From Candidatus Sulfotelmatobacter sp. (GTDB lineage: Bacteria > Vulcanimicrobiota > Vulcanimicrobiia > Vulcanimicrobiales > Vulcanimicrobiaceae): 64,000 nt of DNA. Below, in pieces: positions 50,672 to 58,862 of this stretch. The position numbers and the translations under genes were made by a program. Positions within the stretch are counted from its first letter, which is position 1; each line of letters opens with the position of its first letter. The DNA lies in the NCBI GenBank assembly GCA_035504415.1, contig DATJRY010000021.1:248001-312000 (forward strand). Reading direction: 5' to 3'. The notes below the pieces were generated by a model. That model searched no databases. It was given only the letters and a program-made list of their open reading frames with translations, and was not told where the DNA came from.

Positions 50672-51868
50672 ATGGAGCTTCCTACGCAAAGCGATCAGGG
50701 CGGCCCAATATCGTTTGACTCCCGTTACCATCAGCAAGATGACGAAAGCGCCTGCGGAGGTGCCGTCGTACGGCTCGTCTTGGACGCTTTGAACAAGCCG
50801 TATCAACCACCGCAGCTCTTCATACCCGGAGCAAATGGTGAGGCAGCCCCACCGGAGCGCCTTGCCGCGAAGCTCACCGATTTGGCGGGAGCGCCGTACT
50901 GCGTACAGCCGAGCTCTGGAGGTACCGACGAAGACCTCCCAGCCTTGGCTGCGATACTGAGCCACAACGACAAGCCTACACCGGTCTTGATCTACATGAA
51001 CGCTTCGCATTGGGTCGCCGTCACCGGCGTCGCCTCGCCGCCGGGGAACGCACACGCTGTGAGCGGCTTCTTCCTCCAAAATCCCTGGCCGTCTCAGAGC
51101 TACAAACCATCGGCGCCGCACATAAATAGCGATTCATGTGGTCTCGGCGGCAGATACGGTTCGCCCCTGGAATACGCATCTCTCTATGCGTGGAAGAACC
51201 TCTACTGGGGCGAGGGATCCGAATCTCGAGCAGTGGTCGCCCCGGAATTGAATTATCCACACGGTCCGGCATTGTCGCCAGTGGACGAGAGCGTCCCCCC
51301 GTTACCGCTCACGCAAGAGAGCATTGCCGGCGTTGCTTGGAAGCGCGTCGCGGAGCACGGCCTGTTGAAGGGGCCCCTGAGCGCCTCCTTGGCGTACGCG
51401 ACAACGGCGAAAGCAAGGCCGAACACCACGTATGACGCCCGCATGGGCGTGAATTACTACCTCGTGGAGTTTTACGATCAAGACGGCACCGTCCTGGCGA
51501 CCGCGCGTATCGACTGTCGAGAAGGAGAACTCTTTGGGGCGACGCTTCGCAGAACGTGGCCCGGGGAACTCGATACAGCGTCCTTGGTCAAGCCGTTTAT
51601 CGCGGCACTAGATATTCACGACGAAGACCTCAGCTCGCTCATGGATGAGCGGCAAGGCGAGTCGGCCAGGTGGGTATGGGATCCGGCAAACTCGGCGTCA
51701 CCGTACTATCCAACCTTCGTGAAGCCGGTCGGTTCGTCGTTCCTCTTGATACATTCAGGTGTGGACGCCGAACTCGTAAGTCGTGACGATCTGATAAACC
51801 GTGCTCGAGCAACGCCATTCCCGGATCGATATCTCGCGAACCTGACGCGCGGTAGCGTAGTACTGTAA
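50672..51868 (+). CDS. C39/papain-like cysteine peptidase with unknown C-terminal domain
   Basis: 398 residues. Peptidase domain about 15-150: oxyanion Gln and nucleophile Cys28 in YHQQDDESACGGAVVRLVL, catalytic His113 in NASHWVAVTGV, and Asn137 in QNPWP, the C39-like triad order. The remaining 240 residues form a second domain (beta-rich, with GVNYYLVEFYDQDGTVLATARID) of unknown function. There is no ABC-transporter part and no signal peptide. It could cleave the 208-aa protein. The gene has lower GC than its surroundings and ends before a terminator hairpin. Confidence 0.75.
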   Translation: MELPTQSDQGGPISFDSRYHQQDDESACGGAVVRLVLDALNKPYQPPQLFIPGANGEAAPPERLAAKLTDLAGAPYCVQPSSGGTDEDLPALAAILSHNDKPTPVLIYMNASHWVAVTGVASPPGNAHAVSGFFLQNPWPSQSYKPSAPHINSDSCGLGGRYGSPLEYASLYAWKNLYWGEGSESRAVVAPELNYPHGPALSPVDESVPPLPLTQESIAGVAWKRVAEHGLLKGPLSASLAYATTAKARPNTTYDARMGVNYYLVEFYDQDGTVLATARIDCREGELFGATLRRTWPGELDTASLVKPFIAALDIHDEDLSSLMDERQGESARWVWDPANSASPYYPTFVKPVGSSFLLIHSGVDAELVSRDDLINRARATPFPDRYLANLTRGSVVL

Positions 51869-51896
51869 CCGCCTTGTACCTGCGGCAATCGATGAT

Positions 51897-51933
51897 GTGA
51901 TCGTGGAACGCATCCACGATCACTTTCTTTTTC
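51897..51933 (+). terminator. intrinsic terminator/attenuator before the collar gene
   Basis: Stem GTGATCGTGGA/TCCACGATCAC (11 bp, perfect), loop ACGCA, followed by TTTCTTTTTC. The ribosome site GGAGGATC of the next gene begins 1 nt later. The left arm extended one base on the 5' side can also pair with GATCACAT around the next ATG, so alternative folding is possible. Confidence 0.85.
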
Positions 51934-51943
51934 GGAGGATCAC

Positions 51944-52486
51944 ATGGCTGACACACCGGTCGGAACTATCGCGGCGTTTGCTGGTCCGGGGCCCGGAACG
52001 GCGGCTTGGGAGAACGCAACTGGCTGGCTCTTGTGCGACGGTCGTTCGTTGCAGCGCACGACACTGGACTACTCCGCACTCTTCAACGCGATCGGGAGCT
52101 CGTGGGGCGGCGACGGCGTCGACGCGTTCAACGTGCCTGACCTGCGGGGGCTCTTCCTGCGCGGCGTCGATGGTGGCGCCGGCCGTGATCCGGACGTCGC
52201 AAGTCGAACGGCGATCGCTCCCGGCGGCCATGCCGGCGATGCGGTCGGATCACTGGAAGGCGATCAAATTCGGCAGCACGCCCATCCGGCGTCGATCACA
52301 CCGAACCCGCACCAGCACCAATCGCTGGCGCCTCAGGGACAAGGCGGCTCTGAACGAGGCGGCCGAGAAGGACTGGGCTGGGTGGACACCAGCGCCACGT
52401 CGCTCACCGTGACCGTCGACGGCTTCGGCGGGAGCGAAACACGGCCGGTCAACGCGTCGGTCTTTTGGATCATCCGGTACAAGTAA
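51944..52486 (+). CDS. phage tail-collar domain protein (microcystin-dependent-protein type)
   Basis: 180 residues. The collar repeat is clear: PVGTIAAFAGPGP...GWLLCDGRSL near the start, ALFNAIGSSWGGDGVDAFNVPDLRGLFLRGVDGG in the middle, and ETRPVNASVFWIIRYK at the end. Related proteins form trimeric tail-fibre tips or phage-like adhesins in bacteria. No other phage gene surrounds it. It has a strong GGAGG site directly behind the terminator hairpin. Confidence 0.88.
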   Translation: MADTPVGTIAAFAGPGPGTAAWENATGWLLCDGRSLQRTTLDYSALFNAIGSSWGGDGVDAFNVPDLRGLFLRGVDGGAGRDPDVASRTAIAPGGHAGDAVGSLEGDQIRQHAHPASITPNPHQHQSLAPQGQGGSERGGREGLGWVDTSATSLTVTVDGFGGSETRPVNASVFWIIRYK

Positions 52487-52507
52487 GACGCGACGCGCTG
52501 CGACATC

Positions 52508-52543
52508 CGGTATCTGGCCGGTTCAGCGACTGGCCAGATACCG
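52508..52543. terminator. bidirectional hairpin between convergent genes
   Basis: CGGTATCTGGCC (52508-52519) and GGCCAGATACCG (52532-52543) pair perfectly over 12 bp with a 12-nt loop. The right arm lies inside the last codons of the ABC permease. It has no T-run but is the obvious stop signal between the collar gene and the minus-strand ABC operon. Confidence 0.65.
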
Positions 52544-53566
52544 CTTGCGCAACTCATCGGCGACGACCGCCAGCAGGATCACCACGCCCAGGACGATCAG
52601 CTGCGCGTACGAGTCGATGTTGAGCAGGTCCATCACGTTGTTGAGCACGCCGATCAGCAGCGCGCCGAAGAACGTGCCGACGATCGAACCGCGGCCGCCC
52701 ATCAGCGAGGTGCCGCCGACGACGACCGCGGCGATGGCCTGCAGCTCGTAGCCGACGCCGTTCTGCGGCGAGCCGGAGGCGAAGCGCGACATGAGCAGCA
52801 AGCCCGCCAGCGCCGCGCAGCCGCCGGAGATCATGTAGACGCGCGCCTTGACCTTGCGCACGTCGATCCCGGCCAGCCGCGCGGCCTCTTCGTTGCCGCC
52901 GTCGGCGATGACGTAGCGGCCGAACGCCGTGCGGCCGAGCACGATGGCGAAGACGATCGCGACCACCCCCATCACCAAGACCTGGTAGGGGATGCCGGAC
53001 GGCCCGAGGGGTCCGGCCAGGATGCCGCTGATGCCCAGCCAGCTGTACGGGCTCGCATCGACCAGCGGAATCGGTTGGCCGTTCGCCAGGATGTACGCGA
53101 GACCGCGTGCGACTTGCATCATCGCCAGCGTCGTGATGAACGGCGGCAGGTTCAACCGCACGACCGGAAGCGCGTTGATCCAACCCGCCGCGCAGCCGAC
53201 CGCGATTCCGACGATCAGCGTGACGAGAAACGCCAGCGGCGCCGGCAGGTGGACCGCGTTCGCGACGATCGCCATCACGACGCTGGTCAACGCGACCAGC
53301 GAGCCGACCGAGAGATCGATCCCCGCCGTGATGATGACGAAGGTCTGGCCGACGGCCATGATCGCGTTGACGCTGATCTGCCGCAGCACGTTGGTCAGGT
53401 TGCTGGGGGTGAGAAACTCTCCGCGCGTCATCGCGTTGACGACGACCACGACGACGAGGAGCGCGATCGTCAGCCCGCCCGTGCGCAGCAGCGCGCCGCG
53501 GCGCCGCTTCTTGGCCGCCTCGTCGGCGTTGACCGTCAGTTGCTCGGCGGTCTGCTGGGTCGACAT
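52523..53566 (-). CDS. ribose/galactose-type ABC transporter permease
   Basis: 347 residues from ATG 53566. About ten membrane helices; RbsC-like blocks NLTNVLRQISVNAIMAVGQTFVII and GIDLSVGSLVALTSV, and the EAA-like ADGGNEEAARLAGIDVRKVK that contacts the ATPase. Last gene of an operon with the ATPase and binding protein. Imports a pentose, hexose or related sugar. Confidence 0.93.
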   Translation of the reverse strand: MSTQQTAEQLTVNADEAAKKRRRGALLRTGGLTIALLVVVVVVNAMTRGEFLTPSNLTNVLRQISVNAIMAVGQTFVIITAGIDLSVGSLVALTSVVMAIVANAVHLPAPLAFLVTLIVGIAVGCAAGWINALPVVRLNLPPFITTLAMMQVARGLAYILANGQPIPLVDASPYSWLGISGILAGPLGPSGIPYQVLVMGVVAIVFAIVLGRTAFGRYVIADGGNEEAARLAGIDVRKVKARVYMISGGCAALAGLLLMSRFASGSPQNGVGYELQAIAAVVVGGTSLMGGRGSIVGTFFGALLIGVLNNVMDLLNIDSYAQLIVLGVVILLAVVADELRKRYLASR

Positions 53567-55083
53567 CAGGCGGCGACTCCGGTCGCGACCGCGATGACGG
53601 CCGCCGGCGTCGCCTCGGCGCGCGCGAGCTCGGCCCGGATGCGCCCGCCGCGCACGACCAGGATCCGGTGCGACATCCCGAGCACCTCCGGCAGCTCGCT
53701 CGACACCATCACGATCGCGGCGCCCTGCCGCAACAGCTCGACCATCAAGGCATAGATCTCCGCTTTGGCGCCGACGTCGATGCCGCGCGTGGGCTCGTCG
53801 AAGAGAAACACCCGCGCCTGGCCGATCAGCCATTTCGCGAGCACGACTTTCTGCTGGTTGCCTCCGGACAGATTGCGCACCAGCTGCTCGGCGGACGGCG
53901 TGCGAATGTGTAGCTCGGCGATCTCTTGCGCGGCGATCGCGTTTTCCGCCGCGCGGTCGATGAACGGGCCGCGCTCGTACTGCCGCAGGTGCGCGAGGGT
54001 CGTATTCTCGCGCACGGTCATGCCGAGCACGAGTCCTTGCGCCTTGCGATCCTCGGTGATCAGGACGATGCCGGCCTTGATCGCGCTCTGGGGCGAGCGC
54101 ACGACGACGCGCGTCCCGTCCACGGTGATCGTGCCGTGCCGCGGCACGTCGGCACCGGCTATCGCGCGCACGATGTCGGTGCGACCCGCGCCGACCAGCC
54201 CCGCCAAGCCGACGATCTCGCCGGCACGGACGCTGAACGAGACCTCGGCGATCGGCACGCCGGCGTCGGCCGCCAAATCGCGCACGTCGAGCACGACCTT
54301 GGCATCGGCGGCGACCGGCGGGAGGTCGGGGAAGTGGTTGGCGAGCGGCCGGCCGACCATCAGCCGGATCATCTCGTCCTGCGGCAGATCGGCGGTGGCG
54401 CGCGTCTCGATCGCGCGCCCGTCGCGCAGGACGGTGATGCGGTCGGCGATGCGCGGGAGCTCCTCGAGCCGATGCGAGATGTAGACGAAGGCGACGCCCT
54501 GTGCTTTCAGTGCGCCGATCAGCGCGAACAGCGCGTCGGTCTCGCGGTCGCTCAGCGCGGCGGTCGGCTCGTCCATCACGATCAGCCGCGCGTGGCGCAC
54601 CAGGCACTTCGCGATCTCGGTGAGCTGCTGCTGCGCGACGGTCAGCTTGCGCGCGGGGACGTCGAGCGGCAACGCGATCCGCAGCTCCGTCAGCACGCGT
54701 TTGGCTTCGGCCAGGGCCGCCGCGCGGTCGAGAAACATACCGCGGCGCGGCTCGTTGCCGAGCACGACGTTCTCGATCACGCCCAGATCGGGGACGAGGT
54801 TGAACTCCTGGTAGATCATCCCGATGCCGAGCTGCTCGGCCGCTCGCGGCCCGTCGATCGTGACGGCCTTGCCGTCGATGGCGATCTCACCGCTGTCGGC
54901 CGGCTGCGCACCGGCCAGGATCTTCATCAGCGTCGACTTGCCCGCGCCGTTCTCGCCGACGAGCGCGTGTACTTCGCCGGCGGCGACCTCGAAGCTGACG
55001 CCGTCGAGCGCGCGGACACCGGGAAACGTCTTCACGATCCCCGTCATCCGCAACAGCGGCACCGAGCCGGCCGGTCCGTTCAC
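53566..55083 (-). CDS. sugar ABC transporter ATPase (two ABC domains)
   Basis: 505 residues from a GTG at 55083. RbsA-like with two nucleotide-binding halves: the first has Walker A GENGAGKSTLM and LTVAQQQLTEIAKCLVRHARLIVMDEPTA; the second has a degenerate Walker A (GLVGAGRTDI) and signature LSGGNQQKVVLAKWL, typical of this family. It powers sugar uptake. It overlaps the permease start by one base. Confidence 0.93.
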   Translation of the reverse strand: MNGPAGSVPLLRMTGIVKTFPGVRALDGVSFEVAAGEVHALVGENGAGKSTLMKILAGAQPADSGEIAIDGKAVTIDGPRAAEQLGIGMIYQEFNLVPDLGVIENVVLGNEPRRGMFLDRAAALAEAKRVLTELRIALPLDVPARKLTVAQQQLTEIAKCLVRHARLIVMDEPTAALSDRETDALFALIGALKAQGVAFVYISHRLEELPRIADRITVLRDGRAIETRATADLPQDEMIRLMVGRPLANHFPDLPPVAADAKVVLDVRDLAADAGVPIAEVSFSVRAGEIVGLAGLVGAGRTDIVRAIAGADVPRHGTITVDGTRVVVRSPQSAIKAGIVLITEDRKAQGLVLGMTVRENTTLAHLRQYERGPFIDRAAENAIAAQEIAELHIRTPSAEQLVRNLSGGNQQKVVLAKWLIGQARVFLFDEPTRGIDVGAKAEIYALMVELLRQGAAIVMVSSELPEVLGMSHRILVVRGGRIRAELARAEATPAAVIAVATGVAA

Positions 55084-55084
55084 C

Positions 55085-56056
55085 TCAGCCGCCGGCGCTG
55101 GCCTTCGTGTACGTCCCGACCGGGACCGGGACGAGCTTCGGCGGCGTCTTGCCGCTGAAGTAGTCGTGGATCGCGTCGATCGTCTTGGCACCGATCTGCT
55201 TGGGGTATTGGATCGCGTCGCCGACCATCGAGCCGTTCGCGATCGCCGTGCGCGCCTCGGGCGATGCGTCGTAGCCGACGACGGCGACCTTGCCTTTGAG
55301 GCCGGCGGCGTTCACGGCCGTCGCCGCGCCCAGCGCCGAGTCGTCGTTGATTCCGAACACGCCCTTGAGACCGTGGTGTGACTGCAGGATGTCGTCCATC
55401 GCCGACGACGCCTTCGCCCGCTCGCCGCCGCCGTCGATGTCGGCGACGACGGTCACGCCGGGGCAGTCCTTGGCCAGGGCCTGCTTGAAGCCGCGCACCC
55501 GGTCCTGAACCGAGGTGACCTCCGGCTCGTCGAGGATCGCGACCGTCCCGCTGCCGCCGACGGCCTTGCACATGAGCGCCCCGGCCTGCGCGCCGCCTTG
55601 GACGTTGTCGCTGGCGATGTGCGAGACCACGACGCCGTTCTTGGACTGGCTGGCGATGTCGGCGGTGAAGACCGGGATATGGGCGTTGTTCGCCTCGACG
55701 ATCGCGCTGCCGATGGCCTGCGAGTCGTACGGCGTGAGGACGATCGCGTCGACCTTCTGCGAGATGAAGTCCTCGACTTGGCTCTGTTGCTTGGCGTTGT
55801 CGCGCGAGGCGTCCACGACGTTGACCGTATAGCCGTACTTGGCAGCCTCGGCTTTCATGCCGGCCTCCATGTCCTGGTAGAACTGGGCCTCCCGGTTTTG
55901 GATCGAGACGCCGATCGTCTTGGCGCCGCCCGCGGCGGGGGCGCCCGACGCGGCCGGGGCGGAGGAAGCGCTCGACGAGCTCCCGGACTGCGTCGAGGAG
56001 GTACAGCCGGCGACGAGCACCGCGCACGCGCACGCGAGAAGCAACGGGGTTTTCAT
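55085..56056 (-). CDS. sugar-binding lipoprotein of the ABC transporter
   Basis: 323 residues from ATG 56056, with lipobox VAGC. After a Ser/Ala-rich linker the type I binding-protein fold begins (KTIGVSIQNREAQFYQDMEAG), with DAIVLTPYDSQAI, PVFTADIASQSKNGVV and GVFGINDDSALGAATAV, as in ribose/galactose binding proteins. The lipid anchor keeps it near the importer. It is the first gene of the operon, 75 bp downstream of a Fur-like palindrome. Confidence 0.92.
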   Translation of the reverse strand: MKTPLLLACACAVLVAGCTSSTQSGSSSSASSAPAASGAPAAGGAKTIGVSIQNREAQFYQDMEAGMKAEAAKYGYTVNVVDASRDNAKQQSQVEDFISQKVDAIVLTPYDSQAIGSAIVEANNAHIPVFTADIASQSKNGVVVSHIASDNVQGGAQAGALMCKAVGGSGTVAILDEPEVTSVQDRVRGFKQALAKDCPGVTVVADIDGGGERAKASSAMDDILQSHHGLKGVFGINDDSALGAATAVNAAGLKGKVAVVGYDASPEARTAIANGSMVGDAIQYPKQIGAKTIDAIHDYFSGKTPPKLVPVPVGTYTKASAGG

Positions 56057-56130
56057 ACCGACGCACCGGATGCGGGGAGGGCGCGCGGAACCCCTGCGAA
56101 GCACCCAATCCCCGTCCGATCGGTCGGCAC

Positions 56131-56147
56131 TTGAGAGTTATTCTCAA
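56131..56147. promoter_or_regulatory. Fur-like palindrome upstream of the sugar ABC operon
   Basis: TTGAGA-N5-TCTCAA in a 325-bp gap that otherwise has no gene. Its inner 15 bases match the Fur-type 7-1-7 pattern (TGATAAT-N-ATTATCA) at 12 of 14 positions. It lies 75 bp before the binding-protein ATG. The gap also holds a perfect DnaA-type nonamer at 56326-56334. Confidence 0.45.
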
Positions 56148-56381
56148 CTAGAAGGTTCGGCGTACGCCGATCCCGCACCGCCGCCTCGAGCGCGGCGACA
56201 GCAGGAATTCGGGGAGATCGAGGCGGTTTCGGGGTCGTTTCGGGGCTCAGAACGCCGACCAAGGTCAGAGGTGCGAGAATCGTCGCATCGAGCGTGAGCC
56301 TGCGCACGCTTCGTTTCGCGAGCCGTTATCCACAGTAACGAAGATCACGGGTGTGCACCATGTGGAAACGGCGATGAGCGG

Positions 56382-56975
56382 TCATCGGCCGGCCGTCTGC
56401 GCCAGCAGGCCCGCCACGGTGCGCAGATCGTCGACGAATTCGGCCCGCGCGGCCCGCCGCGCGTCCTCGTCGATCGCGCGCAAGATCGAGGCCGGATGGA
56501 CGGTCGCGACCACCCGTGGGGCCAGTTCGGAGGTCACCAGCCGGCCGCGTTCCTCGGTCACCCGGAACTTCGGGCCCAGCAGCGCCTGAGCCGCCGTCGC
56601 ACCCAGGGCGACGACGACCCCGGGCTGGATCAGGCGCAGCTCGGCCTCCAGCCATGGAAGACACGCGCGAACCTCGGTTCGCTTGGGGGCACGGTGGATG
56701 CGCCGCTTGCCGCGCTCGACGAAGGCGAAGTGCTTGACCGCGTTGGTGATGTAGACGCGAGCCGGATCGATGCCGGCCTCGGCCAGTGCCTCGTGCAGCA
56801 GCTTGCCGGCCGGCCCGACGAACGGGTGGCCTTCGCGGTCCTCGCGATCGCCGGGCTGCTCGCCGATCAGCATCGCGGTCGCGTGCAGCGGGCCCTCGCC
56901 GAAGACCGTTTGCGTCGCGTGCCGGTAGAGGTCGCAGCCGTGGCAGCCGGCGGCGGCCTCGCGCAACGCCGGCAT
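56382..56975 (-). CDS. udgX: UdgX-type uracil-DNA glycosylase
   Basis: 197 residues from ATG 56975. Family signatures: Cys11 and Cys14 (GCHGCDLYRHATQTVFGEG) and Cys105 (EVRACLPWLEAEL) for the Fe-S cluster; GEQPGDREDREGHPFVGPAG; and the loop GKRRIH at 89-94. The His of KRRIH is the residue that links covalently to uracil-DNA in UdgX. C-terminal VATVHPASILR is the usual catalytic-end motif. It removes uracil from DNA. Confidence 0.88.
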   Translation of the reverse strand: MPALREAAAGCHGCDLYRHATQTVFGEGPLHATAMLIGEQPGDREDREGHPFVGPAGKLLHEALAEAGIDPARVYITNAVKHFAFVERGKRRIHRAPKRTEVRACLPWLEAELRLIQPGVVVALGATAAQALLGPKFRVTEERGRLVTSELAPRVVATVHPASILRAIDEDARRAARAEFVDDLRTVAGLLAQTAGR

Positions 56976-57022
56976 GCTCAGGCGGCTGGGAACGTACGGG
57001 GCGGCGCTCGTCGCGGCTGCCG

Positions 57023-57922
57023 TCAGTCCGAACCCGCGACGGAGAGCGCCGCGAACTCCTCGTCGGTCAAGGTGATCTGGTCCGCCGCCACGTTCTCTTC
57101 GAGGTGCGCGACCGACGAGGTTCCCGGGATCGGCACGATCACCGGCGAGCGGCGCAGGAGCCAGGCCAGCGCGATCTGATTCGGAGTCGCGCCGTGCGCC
57201 TTCGCGACCGCGTCGATGCGCGCGGACGAGATGCGGCCCGCCGCCAGCGGTCCCCACGGGAAGAACGCGAGACCGTGCTTCGTGCAATGGTCGACCATCG
57301 CGATCGTCTCGTCGTCGGTGACGTGATTGTACTCTTCATCGCCGCCCGACGCGTTGTTGAACCGGTTCTGCACCGAGACGATCGGGACGATCTTCTGCGC
57401 CCGCTGCAGCTCGTCGACGTTGACGTTCGAGAGACCGACGTGGCGGATCTTCCCCTGTTTGGCGAGCTCGGCGATGGCGCCGACGGACTCCTCGAACGGC
57501 ACGTTCGGGTCCGGGCGATGGAACTGATAGATGTCGATGCGGTCGAGCTTGAGGCGGCGCAAGCTGCCTTCGAGCGCTTTGCGCAGATGGTCGGGGTGGC
57601 CGTTGGGCGTCCATTGATTCGGACCGCTCCGTTCGAAGCCGCCCTTCGTCGCGATGACCAGGCCTGCGGGATACGGATGCAGCGCCTCGGCGATGAGCTC
57701 TTCGCTGACGTTCGGACCGTAGGAGTCGGCGGTATCGATCAGGTTGACGTCGAGCTCCACGGCGCGGCGCAGGACGGCGAGCGCTGCGTCCTTGTCGGCC
57801 GGCGGTCCCCAGATACCTCTGCCGGTGATGCGCATCGCGCCGAAGCCGATGCGGTGGACCGGCAGGTCGCCTCCAATGGTAATTGTACCGGCGGCAGCAG
57901 CGGAGAGCGTTTGTGTAGCCAT
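57023..57922 (-). CDS. aldo/keto reductase
   Basis: 299 residues, (beta/alpha)8 barrel. Catalytic Asp-Tyr in NLIDTADSYGPNVSEELI, Lys in VIATKGGF, and His in YQFHRPDP; the NADPH segment PIPGTSSVAHLEEN is present. Reduces aldehydes or ketones with NADPH in the cytoplasm. A single gene upstream of the MOSC gene's end, no clear operon partner. Confidence 0.92.
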   Translation of the reverse strand: MATQTLSAAAAGTITIGGDLPVHRIGFGAMRITGRGIWGPPADKDAALAVLRRAVELDVNLIDTADSYGPNVSEELIAEALHPYPAGLVIATKGGFERSGPNQWTPNGHPDHLRKALEGSLRRLKLDRIDIYQFHRPDPNVPFEESVGAIAELAKQGKIRHVGLSNVNVDELQRAQKIVPIVSVQNRFNNASGGDEEYNHVTDDETIAMVDHCTKHGLAFFPWGPLAAGRISSARIDAVAKAHGATPNQIALAWLLRRSPVIVPIPGTSSVAHLEENVAADQITLTDEEFAALSVAGSD

Positions 57923-57944
57923 GTCGCGATGATACCCCCGTTGG

Positions 57945-58490
57945 CTACACGAGGGGAAGCGGGCGGAAGGGTCCCGGGTCGGGGATCGCCGTGACCGCGT
58001 CGCCGGGGCGCACCGTACCGCCGGCCAGCACGACGCTCATCACGCCGGTGCGAAAGCGCTTTGCGCGCTTGTCGATCGTCAGCTCCGCGACCAGGCCGCG
58101 CCGGAAGCGATCGATCTGAAAGCACGGCGTGCGGATACCGGTGACGAGCAGACGAGCGTCGCCGATCGCGAGAATCGTATCGACGCCGAGCGCGAGCAAA
58201 TCGATTCCACGGGTCGTGATGTTCTCGCCCAGCGCTCCCGGCGCGACGTCGTAGCCGCGCTCGCACAGCTGATCGAGCAGCTCGGCCTCCACCAGATGCA
58301 CCTGCCGCAGATTCGGTGCGGTCGCGCTGCGCCGTTTCGTCGCCACGTGCTGCACGGTGGCCCCGGCGTGCGCGTCGCCGACGACGCCGCAGTCCGCCAC
58401 CAGCTCGATCGCCGGCTGCGGCTGTTTGGAGAAGGCGTGCTGCGCGCCGAGTGAGACCGACTCGACGACCGCGGGTCGCTGATCCGTCAC
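57945..58490 (-). CDS. MOSC-domain protein (molybdenum cofactor-binding fold)
   Basis: 181 residues from a GTG at 58490. MOSC blocks: CGVVGDAHAGATVQHVATKRRSA, HLVEAELLDQLCERGYDVAPG, ALGENITTRGIDLLAL, and the conserved Cys in VTGIRTPCFQIDRF. MOSC proteins bind or transfer molybdenum cofactor sulfur. Relevant here because two molybdenum hydroxylases are encoded in the window. The GTG overlaps the end of a LysE remnant, so the two were once one operon. Confidence 0.85.
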   Translation of the reverse strand: MTDQRPAVVESVSLGAQHAFSKQPQPAIELVADCGVVGDAHAGATVQHVATKRRSATAPNLRQVHLVEAELLDQLCERGYDVAPGALGENITTRGIDLLALGVDTILAIGDARLLVTGIRTPCFQIDRFRRGLVAELTIDKRAKRFRTGVMSVVLAGGTVRPGDAVTAIPDPGPFRPLPLV

Positions 58491-58680
58491 GATCCCCTCG
58501 CTGCGAGCGCGGCCACGCCGAACCCTGCGAGCAGACATCCGGAGACGACCGCACCGCGCGCATCGTGCGCGCGCCGACCGCCGACCGCATCCGGCCAACC
58601 GTCGCGGCCAGGACGATCCACCACGCGGCCGAGCCCAGGAAGACGGCGGCCGCGAACTGCGTCGCCGCACCGAACGTCAT
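58487..58680 (-). pseudogene. LysE-family exporter remnant (C-terminal end, frameshifted)
   Basis: Reads FLGSAAWWIVLAATVGRMR in one frame, then GAVVSGCLLAGFGVAALAA in the next. These are the last two membrane helices of LysE exporters, with a frameshift after RTMRAV. The first 130 or so residues are missing; the sequence ends at 58680. Its final stop overlaps the MOSC start. Confidence 0.7.
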
Positions 58681-58862
58681 ACGCCGCGCATCCCGACCCA
58701 GCCGACCCGTATCATGCCCGTCACGCGTTCCTCGCGGCGCTGGATGCGAAGATCGGCGCGCTCGAGCCGGTACCGACGCGCGCCCTCGACCCCGCCGTCG
58801 AGCGCGCCGCCGCCGCCGTCACAACCCAGGAGATCGGGCTGCTGGTTCGCGGCGTCTTCAGG

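Noticed and set aside
51944-52486. Possible prophage marked by the tail-collar gene
   Set aside because: No integrase, terminase, capsid or other tail gene in the flanking 10 kb; collar domains are common outside phages.
56326-56334. Perfect DnaA nonamer TTATCCACA, with a weaker copy at 56361
   Set aside because: Another perfect copy lies inside the peptidase gene (51253-51261), and there is no cluster, AT-rich unwinding element or dnaA/dnaN nearby; chance or local DnaA site, not an origin.
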